A stretch of DNA of 48,870 bases, taken from a virus. The translations under genes and the position numbers were made by a program. Location: the IMG/VR virus record IMGVR_UViG_3300046755_000023, positions 1-48,870 of that record. One strand, given 5' to 3'. Shown here in pieces: positions 24,089 to 31,173 of this stretch (position 1 is the first letter of the stretch; every line of letters starts with the position of its first letter). The notes under the pieces are model-generated. The model was not told where the DNA came from, ran no database searches, and saw only the letters and a program-made list of their open reading frames with translations.

Positions 24089-24237
24089 CAGCAGTATATC
24101 CTTTCCATGATGCCGTTGAAGGCGTGATACATAATCCACGCAATACAAGCCATGCAAGCCACGCGGATGACATTATCCATGAAGGGGTCTTTTGCTGGGT
24201 CAGTCTCCATCCAGCACGTCAAGATTGTCTTAATCAT
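24088..24237 (-). CDS. Small single-pass membrane protein
   Basis: This 49-aa protein has one hydrophobic helix (VIRVACMACIAWIMYHAF). The start at 24237 follows a GGGGGUG sequence and overlaps the upstream stop by 8 nt; the stop overlaps the next ATG by 1 nt (TGATG). Function unknown. Confidence 0.5.
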   Translation of the reverse strand: MIKTILTCWMETDPAKDPFMDNVIRVACMACIAWIMYHAFNGIMERIYC

Positions 24238-24511
24238 GTTCACCCCCATTGCCTCTGCCAAGCCCACCGAAATACTGGGGCTTGCGCTTGGCGGTCTCGA
24301 ACACAGCCAGCGTGATAAAAATACCAGCCAACAGGATCGCGTGAACCAGTGCGCTAACACCAAACACGACAATCGATCCCATCCACGATGAAAACACGAT
24401 ACACCACATCCACGCAAGAACTTGCATGATCATGTGTCGGGTGTTCATGTCGGGGATGTTGGACAGGGGATTCTTCCCGCTGTCCATCACCAGTTGGTAA
24501 AGCCTAGTCAT
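24230..24511 (-). CDS. Two-helix membrane protein
   Basis: This 93-aa protein has two predicted membrane helices (about 28-45, MQVLAWMWCIVFSSWMG, and 46-72, SIVVFGVSALVHAILLAGIF) and a polar Gly-rich tail. The ATG at 24511 overlaps the upstream stop by 8 nt. It could be an early membrane modulator; it is distant from the lysis genes, so holin is less likely. Confidence 0.55.
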   Translation of the reverse strand: MTRLYQLVMDSGKNPLSNIPDMNTRHMIMQVLAWMWCIVFSSWMGSIVVFGVSALVHAILLAGIFITLAVFETAKRKPQYFGGLGRGNGGEHD

Positions 24512-24746
24512 CGCTCGGCACCTCTTCCTCGAGCAAAAAGTCACGATACCACATCCTGTTGCCGTCATCGTCGAGCGGCGGGGTAAACTTCATCACATGG
24601 TGCATGAGGTGTTGCAAACGCTCTAACTTTGCTAAGTCAGACACCCACAGGTCGTTGCACTCCTGTACCGTCGAAATGATGTTGCGGAGTTCGTTGTGTG
24701 CGCGGAGAAAGTCCCGGCGTTCGTTGTCAGTCAGTGTGATTTCCAT
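24504..24746 (-). CDS. Small helical hypothetical protein
   Basis: This 80-aa protein (MEITLTDNERRDFLRAHNEL; LERLQHLMHHVMKFT) has AAGGAG 8 nt before its ATG. It is the first gene after the terminator at 24818-24850, so it should have its own promoter, though none is clear in 24747-24817. No family recognised. Confidence 0.55.
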   Translation of the reverse strand: MEITLTDNERRDFLRAHNELRNIISTVQECNDLWVSDLAKLERLQHLMHHVMKFTPPLDDDGNRMWYRDFLLEEEVPSDD

Positions 24747-24817
24747 GTGCCAATCTCCTTGTGTACTGGCGTTACGATATGTAACCCATACCGATAACAA
24801 AAACGTACGTCAAGCAC

Positions 24818-24850
24818 AAAAAAACAGGGCCAGCATTTCTGCCAGCCCTG
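24818..24850 (-). terminator. Strong rho-independent terminator
   Basis: Minus RNA: an 11-bp stem (24850-24840 with 24835-24825) including two G-U pairs, a GAAA tetraloop, then UUUUUUU (24824-24818). The wobble pairs become mismatches on the other strand, so it terminates leftward transcription from the 25.8-kb promoter. Confidence 0.9.
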
Positions 24851-25030
24851 CTCACGTTTTCGATGAACGACTCCGCACGAGGAAAAGGAACCGTTAAGAA
24901 ACCTCGTACGGTTGCCCTATGAAGTGTATTTCCGGCTGCTTACGATCGCGCAACCTACACCGGAATCAACGTAACTTGTACCAGCACCGATAGCCGGTAT
25001 TCAGCGGCTACAAGGACACCTCATAGGGTA
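24818..25030 (-). ncRNA. Candidate structured RNA of unknown class
   Basis: On the minus RNA a 13-bp helix (25028-25016 with 24927-24915, one G-U) encloses two hairpins: CUUGUA/UACAAG with an inner UAGCCG/CGGCUA (24975-25014), and UUCCGG/CCGGAA (24930-24965). A further 9-bp helix (24910-24902 with 24882-24874, one U-G) and the terminator follow. The wobbles pair only on this strand. The 5' arm is inside the end of the 90-aa gene. I match it to no known riboswitch or ribozyme. Confidence 0.6.
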
Positions 25031-25280
25031 TACACAGCTTTAGCACTACCGTTCTGTGCTTGTCAAGCCACCTTTTACACTCGATTTCACTACGTCCGAC
25101 GTACAAGGCAACCCATCGTGCGTAGTCGATACACTGCTTCGACTTCACAGCGTTTCGGTTTGTCTCTCCGATACGGACTGAAGATACCGGAGCCACCACC
25201 TCGTGTCGATTATCCTTAGAAGCGACGTACGGTGTGAGTTCTTCGCCCTTTCGATTCTTAAACAATTTAATCCTTCGCAA
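25008..25280 (-). CDS. Hypothetical 90-aa basic protein
   Basis: This protein (MRRIKLFKNRKGEELTPYVA; YARWVALYVGRSEIECKRWL) is basic with three Cys and has no recognised family. Its last seven codons form the 5' strand of the candidate RNA's main helix, so translation to the stop would unfold the RNA. It overlaps the exported Cys protein gene by 14 nt. Confidence 0.55.
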   Translation of the reverse strand: MRRIKLFKNRKGEELTPYVASKDNRHEVVAPVSSVRIGETNRNAVKSKQCIDYARWVALYVGRSEIECKRWLDKHRTVVLKLCIPYEVSL

Positions 25281-25464
25281 GGCTATGCTCCTCCACTCTG
25301 ATACACAACGCTTCCTTGTTTATAGGCATGTTCTCCCAGAAAATCTTGGTCGATGCGACGTAACACTCGGACATCGTGTCGTAGCCACCAAAATCCTCGA
25401 CGATAAAATTGTCACTACTCAAGGCCGTCACTAGGAGTAGCACCCACGTTATTTCCACCATCAT
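25267..25464 (-). CDS. Small exported two-Cys protein (paralogue B)
   Basis: This 65-aa protein has a signal-like N-terminus (MMVEITWVLLLVTALSSD) and a two-Cys domain (YDTMSECYVAS...ALCIRVEE). Start may be at 25473, 25464 or 25461; I choose the ATG after GAGGA. It shares its plan with the proteins at 5177 and 19211. A periplasmic location is inferred. Confidence 0.6.
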   Translation of the reverse strand: MMVEITWVLLLVTALSSDNFIVEDFGGYDTMSECYVASTKIFWENMPINKEALCIRVEEHSLAKD

Positions 25465-25651
25465 AGTCCTCATCCTCTAATGCTTCCAAGTAAATATCTA
25501 TACCTTCACGGATCAAGTCACCAACAGATACCTGCGTGATACTCTTGGCATGTAACCGTTCGGCGTGTCTGGCTAACTTGTCGTACACTGCTACAGAAAT
25601 TAACAGATTGTACGTTTTGGTGGGTTCATCTATCTTCGGTGGTCTTGGCAT
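25415..25651 (-). CDS. Ribbon-helix-helix-like DNA-binding protein
   Basis: This 78-aa protein (KTYNLLISVAVYDKLARHAERLH; SITQVSVGDLIREGIDIYLEAL) fits the Arc/CopG pattern: a short beta strand followed by two helices. It would be an early repressor, perhaps of the divergent region at 25.77-25.88 kb where a perfect palindrome lies. It overlaps both neighbours. Confidence 0.6.
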   Translation of the reverse strand: MPRPPKIDEPTKTYNLLISVAVYDKLARHAERLHAKSITQVSVGDLIREGIDIYLEALEDEDYDGGNNVGATPSDGLE

Positions 25652-25769
25652 CGCGTACCTCTTTTGTCAATCGTTTGTCTTCTTTGCTCTTACGTTTGTC
25701 AGGTACAACCCGCTTACCATACTTAGGTAACTCTCTAGCTATAGGGTTTATCTTGTTGATTTTTTTCAT
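25626..25769 (-). CDS. Small basic protein, first leftward early gene
   Basis: This 47-aa, Lys/Arg-rich protein (MKKINKINPIARELPKYGKR...) resembles a tiny conserved phage family with the IA.EL..PKY..RV motif. AGGGG lies 9 nt before the ATG. Its end overlaps the ribbon-helix-helix gene by 26 nt. Nucleic-acid or ribosome binding is suggested only by charge. Confidence 0.6.
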   Translation of the reverse strand: MKKINKINPIARELPKYGKRVVPDKRKSKEDKRLTKEVRDAKTTEDR

Positions 25770-25779
25770 AATAGTTATC

Positions 25780-25789
25780 CCCTATAGGG
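25780..25789. promoter_or_regulatory. Palindrome, candidate operator
   Basis: CCCTATAGGG is a perfect 10-bp palindrome between the leftward -10 region and the first leftward start codon. A second CTATAGGGT half-copy lies at 25739-25747. It is a plausible site for the nearby ribbon-helix-helix protein. Confidence 0.4.
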
Positions 25790-25802
25790 TATGGTAATAA
25801 GA

Positions 25803-25831
25803 AAGGTAGGTGGCGTGACCGAGCTTGTCAA
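25803..25831 (-). promoter_or_regulatory. Candidate early leftward promoter
   Basis: Minus strand: -35 TTGACA (25831-25826), 17-bp spacer, weak -10 TACCTT (25808-25803). It would start transcription near 25795, about 25 bp before the small basic gene. No equally good rightward promoter is visible before the primase gene (25770-25881). Confidence 0.5.
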
Positions 25832-25881
25832 GATAATTTTTATGGTTGACCCGGTTTCCGGTGTCGGTTACTTTCACCGTT

Positions 25882-26685
25882 ATGAAATCACCAGCGTGGC
25901 TAAAAACGTATGTCGAGGGCTTGGACATCGTACCGAATACACGGTATCGATCCGACTGCCCCGTGTGTGCCAAGAAGAACACATTCTCGGTCACGGACAA
26001 CGGAGTGCAGCGGATGTGGTTTTGCTTTCACGCAGACTGCAACGTGTCCGGACGTACTGGTGTTACCCTCTCTCGTACGTCAGCGTCAACCGTGTTCGAG
26101 CGGTCGGCGGTTTCGAAGCCGCCTTCCCATGCCGGTAACACTTATGAAATACCTGACACGTTCGTCAGCGTATCTCGCCGTGTCGAGGCCGAAGCGTACC
26201 TCCGCAAGGTTGGGGCGTACGATGCGTACCTTTCCGGGGCGGCGGACATACGGTACGACGTACGGATGAACCGTGTGGTGTTTTTAGTTAAGGATGGTAA
26301 AAAGGTCGTAGATGCGGCAGGAAGGAGTTTAGATGGACGCGGACCCAAATGGTATCGTTACAATAGCAGCAAGTATCCCTTTGTATCTGGTACACATACT
26401 GCCGGGATTGTTGTCGAAGATTGTGCTAGTGCTTGCTCTTGTAGTTCTGTGGCGGCGGGTATAGCTCTACTCGGGACTAACCTTCTTACAGAACACATCG
26501 AAATATTGAAACAATATGACCGTGTGTTCGTAGCCTTAGACAAAGACGCTACCGACAAGGCAATCACTATGGTACGAACGCTTCACTCTCACGTGCCAAC
26601 ACGGCTGATGGTGTTGCACACGGACTTGAAGAACATGGAAAAGGATGAGCGGAATGACTTCTTACGATCCCATATCAATCGATAA
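25882..26685 (+). CDS. DNA primase (zinc + TOPRIM)
   Basis: This 267-aa protein makes primers for lagging-strand synthesis, like the N-terminal half of T7 gp4. The zinc-binding motif uses Cys26/Cys29 (CPVC) and Cys48/Cys53 (CFHADC). The TOPRIM acids are Glu179 (IVVEDCAS) and Asp220/Asp222 (VALDKDATD). The ATG at 25882 has no strong ribosome site; an upstream TTG at 25846 is an alternative start. It is separate from, and overlaps, the helicase gene. Confidence 0.85.
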   Translation: MKSPAWLKTYVEGLDIVPNTRYRSDCPVCAKKNTFSVTDNGVQRMWFCFHADCNVSGRTGVTLSRTSASTVFERSAVSKPPSHAGNTYEIPDTFVSVSRRVEAEAYLRKVGAYDAYLSGAADIRYDVRMNRVVFLVKDGKKVVDAAGRSLDGRGPKWYRYNSSKYPFVSGTHTAGIVVEDCASACSCSSVAAGIALLGTNLLTEHIEILKQYDRVFVALDKDATDKAITMVRTLHSHVPTRLMVLHTDLKNMEKDERNDFLRSHINR

Positions 26686-27883
26686 ACAGGTACTCGGATT
26701 CGTACTCGACAACGAGTTTTTTACTAAGGTGTCGAACATCGTAACTCGGGATATGTTTACCGGGGAGATGCGCGACGTGTTCGACGTGATATCGTACGCG
26801 CACACGCAGTACGGTACGTCTGTGAACGTACGTGAACTCGGAGCATTGTTCAACGACCGCAACCCTGCGATGCCGGACTCCACGCGTGAGAAGGCGCAAG
26901 GGTTGATCGCGGAACTCGAACGGGGTACGCCCGACAAGCACGACCTCTACCTCGACTTGGTAAATAACTTCTGGTTGCGTGATCGTGCGCGTCAGATCGG
27001 CGAGAAGGCTATCGAAATTTTCACAGGAGAAAGTGAAGACTTCGGCAGTTTGCGTCAATTAATTGACGTTGTAGAGGATGGTCGGATTTCTGACAAGACC
27101 ACGTATCAGGTCGTAGACGACGACATCGACACACTCTTAGACGAAAATGCGGGAGACCCCGACTTCCCTTTTGAGTTCGAGTTGGTACGCGAACACGTAC
27201 CGGGCTTAGACCGGGGCAACTTGGGTATCTTGTTTGCGCGTCCGGAAGTCGGAAAAACGACATTCTGTTGTTTCCTTGCCGCGTCGTATATTCGTCAAGG
27301 GTTCAAGGTGACGTACTGGGCGAACGAGGAACCGGCAAAGAAGATCAAACTGCGTATCATCCAGTCGTTCGTCGGCATAACAAAGGATGAAATGAAGAAT
27401 GACCGTGAAAGTTTACGTGCGACGTACGCTCGTGATATCGCCCCGTACCTAACTATAATGGACTCTGTGGGTACGTCTGTCGAGGAGGCTGACGACTACG
27501 CCAAGCTCAACAAGCCGGACGTGATGTTTATGGATCAGCTAGACAAGTTTCGCATCGGCGGGGAGTACAACCGGGGTGACGAACGCTTGAAGGAAACGTA
27601 CGTGAAGGCACGAGAGATTGCCAAGCGCAATGACTGTCTCGTGTGGGCCGTCAGTCAAGCGAGTTACGAAGCGCACGACCGTCAATTTATTGACTACTCT
27701 ATGCTCGACAATTCCCGTACGGGTAAGGCGGGCGAGGCCGATATCATCATCGGCATCGGCAAGACCGGGGCGAGTGACGTGACTAACACGGTACGCCACA
27801 TCTGCATCTCCAAGAACAAGATCAACGGCTACCACGACATGATCAACGCAAACATCGACGTACAACGAGGAGTGTATTACTGA
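26654..27883 (+). CDS. Replicative helicase, DnaB/T7 gp4-type
   Basis: This 409-aa hexameric helicase has an N-terminal DnaB-like helical domain (residues 1-120) and a RecA core. Walker A is ARPEVGKTT (195-203) and Walker B is VMFMDQLD (290-297), followed by a conserved AVSQ-type motif (CLVWAVSQAS). I choose the ATG at 26654 because AAGGA lies 8 nt upstream. It overlaps the primase by 32 nt, so T7's fused primase-helicase is here two coupled genes. Confidence 0.9.
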   Translation: MTSYDPISIDKQVLGFVLDNEFFTKVSNIVTRDMFTGEMRDVFDVISYAHTQYGTSVNVRELGALFNDRNPAMPDSTREKAQGLIAELERGTPDKHDLYLDLVNNFWLRDRARQIGEKAIEIFTGESEDFGSLRQLIDVVEDGRISDKTTYQVVDDDIDTLLDENAGDPDFPFEFELVREHVPGLDRGNLGILFARPEVGKTTFCCFLAASYIRQGFKVTYWANEEPAKKIKLRIIQSFVGITKDEMKNDRESLRATYARDIAPYLTIMDSVGTSVEEADDYAKLNKPDVMFMDQLDKFRIGGEYNRGDERLKETYVKAREIAKRNDCLVWAVSQASYEAHDRQFIDYSMLDNSRTGKAGEADIIIGIGKTGASDVTNTVRHICISKNKINGYHDMINANIDVQRGVYY

Positions 27884-28185
27884 TGGCTAACACTAACAGA
27901 ATAGGTGATATTACTGAACTTGATATATGCCATTACTTCTTGGAACACGGCTTCGAAGTTTTCAGAAATGTGGCGTCGAGTGGGCCTGTTGACTTCGTTA
28001 CCTTAGACATAAACACGGGTGAGATAACCTTGTATGACAGTAAAACTGTAAATCCATACGTGAGCAAGGAGGGTAAATGCGTGGTTCACATGTCAAAGTT
28101 AAGTGACGTGCAGAAACGCTTGGGTGTTGTGATTGTGGGTAAGTACGGTGATAGACTAATAACTGAGGACAAGACAGTAATATGA
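27883..28185 (+). CDS. PD-(D/E)XK nuclease-like protein
   Basis: This 100-aa protein (NRIGDITELDICHYFLEHGF; SSGPVDFVTLD; ITLYDSKTVNP) follows the small Holliday-resolvase/VRR pattern: Glu13, Asp37 and a DSK (52-54) in place of EXK. It lies between helicase and exonuclease with 1- and 4-nt overlaps, placing it in the replication unit. DNA-structure cleavage is an inference. Confidence 0.6.
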   Translation: MANTNRIGDITELDICHYFLEHGFEVFRNVASSGPVDFVTLDINTGEITLYDSKTVNPYVSKEGKCVVHMSKLSDVQKRLGVVIVGKYGDRLITEDKTVI

Positions 28186-28763
28186 ATGTTTTGACATTTG
28201 ACGTAGAGACGACGCACGTAGAGAAGCCGAGCGGGGGCTACACACCCCTGCCGTACTTCGGTAACTACCTCGTCTCTATCGGCTACAAGTGGCTACAGAG
28301 TACCGTTGCATACGACTGCTACTACCACTCGACCGAGCCAAAGACCCTCGCTGCTGCGGGCTTGTTCCAGAAGGCATTGGATCACGCTGACGTACTTGTC
28401 GGCCAGAACATAAAGTTCGACTTGCAGTGGATACGCGGGTGTGGCTTTACCTACGACGGAGATATCTATGATACGATGGTTGCTGAATATATACTTTCGA
28501 AGGCGCGGCGTTGGCCTCTCGGACTTGCTGCTCTTGCAAGGAAGTATGGTGTTACCCAAAAGGAGACGGACCTTATTGCGCCGTATATCAAGAGCGGTAA
28601 GACCTTCTACGACATCCCGTGGGAGATCGTACGAGAATACGGAGTAGCCGACGTAAAGGCCACAGAAGAGATCGCACTGAAACAGCTAGACGCCTTTGGC
28701 GTAACATTTGAGGAGTTGTTCGATGGAAAAGGGCTTGATACCCACACTGAAGCTGTCGCTTGA
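28182..28763 (+). CDS. DNA polymerase 3'-5' exonuclease subunit
   Basis: This 193-aa DEDDy exonuclease corresponds to the proofreading domain of family A polymerases. Asp7/Glu9 (FDVETT), Asp80 (GQNIKFD), and Tyr153/Asp157 (REYGVADV) are present, with Asp97 (IYDTM) as an additional conserved acid. In most relatives it is fused to the polymerase; here it ends in its own stop 41 nt after the polymerase ATG. Confidence 0.85.
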   Translation: MNVLTFDVETTHVEKPSGGYTPLPYFGNYLVSIGYKWLQSTVAYDCYYHSTEPKTLAAAGLFQKALDHADVLVGQNIKFDLQWIRGCGFTYDGDIYDTMVAEYILSKARRWPLGLAALARKYGVTQKETDLIAPYIKSGKTFYDIPWEIVREYGVADVKATEEIALKQLDAFGVTFEELFDGKGLDTHTEAVA

Positions 28764-30264
28764 AATGACAGACGTACTCGCTCGTACGGAGCAAGTAGGC
28801 TTGAAGATCAACATGGATACGCTCGACGAAATCGAGCAGATGTACACAGAAGAGCTAGAGACCCTAGAGATACGGCTCAACGAGTTAGCACGTGAGGCTA
28901 TGGGCGATACACCCGTCAGTCTGACCAGCCCTGACGACCGGTCGATGCTCCTCTACTCTCGTAAGGTCAAGGACAAGAAAGACTGGTCGCGTACGTTCAA
29001 CTTGGGCATGGAGCAACGCGGCGCAACTATGAAGCCGAAGCAGCGTACCCGCTTCTCTCAGCGCGAGTTCAACCAGACCGTCCGCCGTATGACCGACATC
29101 GTCTACAAGACACGTGCCGAAACGTGTACGTCGTGCAACGGTCACGGACGTACCCGTGTAACAAAGAAGGATGGCACACTCGGTAAGGCCGTGCGCGTGT
29201 GCAAGCGGTGCGACGGCAAGGGTGTTCTTTACATACCGAGTACGGAAGTTGCCGGGTTCAAGATATCACCCCGAGATTCGTACGACGTAGCCTCTGCCGG
29301 GTTTCGTACGGACAAGGACACACTCGACGTACGCTCGTCCGAGTTGTCGGGAGACGCACGGGAGTTTGTCACGGGATACGTCCGGTTCAACGCCCTGCGT
29401 ACATACCTCAACACTTTCGTAGAAGGGATCAAAAACAATGTGGACGGACGTGGTTTCATCCATCCGGAATTTATGCAGTGTGTTACGGCGACAGGTCGCC
29501 TTTCGAGCCGCAATCCTAACTTTCAGAATATGCCACGTGGAAATACCTTCGCTATACGTAAGGTGGTCGAGAGCCGCTTCGAGGGTGGCTTCATCATTGA
29601 GGGGGATTACTCGCAGCTAGAGTTTCGGGTTGCCGGGTTCCTCGCTAAAGATGCACAGGCGTACATCGACGTGAAGGACGGGACGGACGTACACAACTAC
29701 ACGGCGTCTGTTATCGGCTGCACACGCCAAGAAGCGAAGGCACACACCTTCAAACCTCTCTATGGGGGCACAACCGGCACAGACGCTCAACAACGCTACT
29801 ACAGAGCCTTCAAGCAAAAGTATGAGGGTGTCACCCAGTGGCACGACGACTTGCAGCGTACGGCTGTTGAGCGACGAGTAATCACACTTCCATCCGGACG
29901 CGAGTACGCTTTCCCCGATGCCCGCTGGACGAAGTACGGCACGGCTACACACCGCACATCGATCTGTAACTATCCCGTGCAGGGGTTCGCCACAGCCGAT
30001 CTCTTGCCTATCGCTCTCGTCGCCTTAGACAAGATCGTACGTGACTCGGGGGTACGCAGTGTGATCTGTAACACGGTACACGACTCTATCGTCATGGACG
30101 TACACCCGGACGAAAAAAATATTTGCATCGACATGATGAAGCATGCGATGCTTTCGTTACCCTTTGAAACTGTTCGACGTTATGGAGTCACGTACGACAT
30201 GCCCGTCGGGATAGAGATCAAGGCAGGTAAAAATTGGCTTGACTTACACGAAGTAGAACTGTAA
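28723..30264 (+). CDS. DNA polymerase family A with DnaJ-type zinc module
   Basis: This 513-aa replicative polymerase lacks its own exonuclease domain. A DnaJ-like Cys4 module sits at 135-166 (CTSC...CKRC), as in HMO-2011-type phages. Motif A is GDYSQLEFR (Asp295), motif B is RQEAKAHTFKPLYG (Arg335, Lys339, Tyr347) and motif C is VHDS (Asp454). Phe343 aligns with E. coli Pol I Phe762. GAGGAG lies 7 nt before the ATG, inside the exonuclease gene, so the two parts are translated as a coupled pair. Confidence 0.92.
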   Translation: MEKGLIPTLKLSLEMTDVLARTEQVGLKINMDTLDEIEQMYTEELETLEIRLNELAREAMGDTPVSLTSPDDRSMLLYSRKVKDKKDWSRTFNLGMEQRGATMKPKQRTRFSQREFNQTVRRMTDIVYKTRAETCTSCNGHGRTRVTKKDGTLGKAVRVCKRCDGKGVLYIPSTEVAGFKISPRDSYDVASAGFRTDKDTLDVRSSELSGDAREFVTGYVRFNALRTYLNTFVEGIKNNVDGRGFIHPEFMQCVTATGRLSSRNPNFQNMPRGNTFAIRKVVESRFEGGFIIEGDYSQLEFRVAGFLAKDAQAYIDVKDGTDVHNYTASVIGCTRQEAKAHTFKPLYGGTTGTDAQQRYYRAFKQKYEGVTQWHDDLQRTAVERRVITLPSGREYAFPDARWTKYGTATHRTSICNYPVQGFATADLLPIALVALDKIVRDSGVRSVICNTVHDSIVMDVHPDEKNICIDMMKHAMLSLPFETVRRYGVTYDMPVGIEIKAGKNWLDLHEVEL

Positions 30265-30267
30265 GAT
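30239..30267 (+). promoter_or_regulatory. Candidate promoter before SSB-like gene
   Basis: Plus strand: -35 TTGACT (30239-30244), 17-bp spacer, -10 TAAGAT (30262-30267). It spans the polymerase stop codon, about 40 bp before the SSB-like gene, and could boost that highly needed product. Confidence 0.45.
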
Positions 30268-30306
30268 TGCCCTTACCGACTATCCAATCGTAAAGGAGTA
30301 AAGGAT

Positions 30307-31173
30307 ATGGATGGAACAGAAATCATGGAACTGAACAACGACATGGACGCTCTCGTATCTGCGTTGCAGAACGACAACACCGAAGAGTTGAAGAAGCTCA
30401 CCGGGCAGGGTGAGGGGAGGGGTGATCGTGTCGGACTCCCTCGTCTCGGAATTAACTACGACCAAGAAACCGACGACGGTAATCCGCTCACACGTGGTGA
30501 CTGGAAGATTTTTGTAGATGGCGAGTTCTTGTTTTCACCAGAAGTGAAAATTCAGAGCTTGATGCGTATGTTCGAGTATTCGATGTGGGATGCCGAAGCG
30601 AATGAGGGACGGGGTGGCTTCTCATGTAAGTCAGTGCAAAAGCCTAAGTTCGACGGTACGTTTCCTGACACGGAGGGTGGCAACAAGTGTGGCCGTCTCA
30701 CCCGTCAAGAGGAAGAGCAACTCGATCAGCAAGACCCGGCGTACCTCAAGAGTCGCGCCGTGATCTGCAATCAGGTTATTTACGGTACGATCTCCGGTAC
30801 GTTCAAGAATGGTGCGGGCCAAGAAGTTACGCTCGAAAAGAAGCCTATGATTGCGTACTTCAAGAAGTCGGGTTTCAAGCCTATTGCAGACTTCATCAAT
30901 GGTCTCGGTCGCCAAGACAAGCTCATGGCTCACTGTGAGATCAACCTTCGTACGCACAAGAACAAGAAGGGTAGCGTCGTCTATTGGACCCCAGTACCGA
31001 CGCTTTCTGGTGTGGTGGGTCTCGACGACGATGACAAGCAACTCGTTGTCAAGTTCGATCAGACTATCCGGGGACACAACGAGGCAGTGCTTCGTGAGTT
31101 CAAAGAAGCGCAGAAGCTCCTGCTTTCGGAGGATGACTCCGACTTGGCATCGGACTTCGCAGATGCTTCTTAA
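30307..31173 (+). CDS. Probable single-stranded DNA-binding protein
   Basis: This 288-aa protein has a central beta-rich core (GDWKIFVDGEFLFSPEVKIQSL; YWTPVPTLSGVVGL) and a very acidic C-terminal end (SEDDSDLASDFADAS), the hallmark of phage SSBs that recruit partners through the tail. It lies between polymerase and exonuclease genes. GGAG lies a few nt before the ATG. Assignment is by architecture and context, not by a clear family motif. Confidence 0.6.
   Translation: MDGTEIMELNNDMDALVSALQNDNTEELKKLTGQGEGRGDRVGLPRLGINYDQETDDGNPLTRGDWKIFVDGEFLFSPEVKIQSLMRMFEYSMWDAEANEGRGGFSCKSVQKPKFDGTFPDTEGGNKCGRLTRQEEEQLDQQDPAYLKSRAVICNQVIYGTISGTFKNGAGQEVTLEKKPMIAYFKKSGFKPIADFINGLGRQDKLMAHCEINLRTHKNKKGSVVYWTPVPTLSGVVGLDDDDKQLVVKFDQTIRGHNEAVLREFKEAQKLLLSEDDSDLASDFADAS

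Noticed and set aside
24900-25030. tRNA gene
   Set aside because: The helices do not form an acceptor/anticodon cloverleaf and the conserved T-loop GTTCNANNC is absent; a different structured RNA fits better.
25736-25790. T7-type RNA polymerase promoters (CTATAGGG)
   Set aside because: Only the CTATAGGG part matches, two copies are in or next to one control region, and no phage RNA polymerase gene is present.
28700-28770. Polymerase frameshift as assembly error
   Set aside because: A well-spaced GAGGAG before the polymerase ATG and a normal 41-nt overlap argue for a genuine second gene, though reads should confirm.
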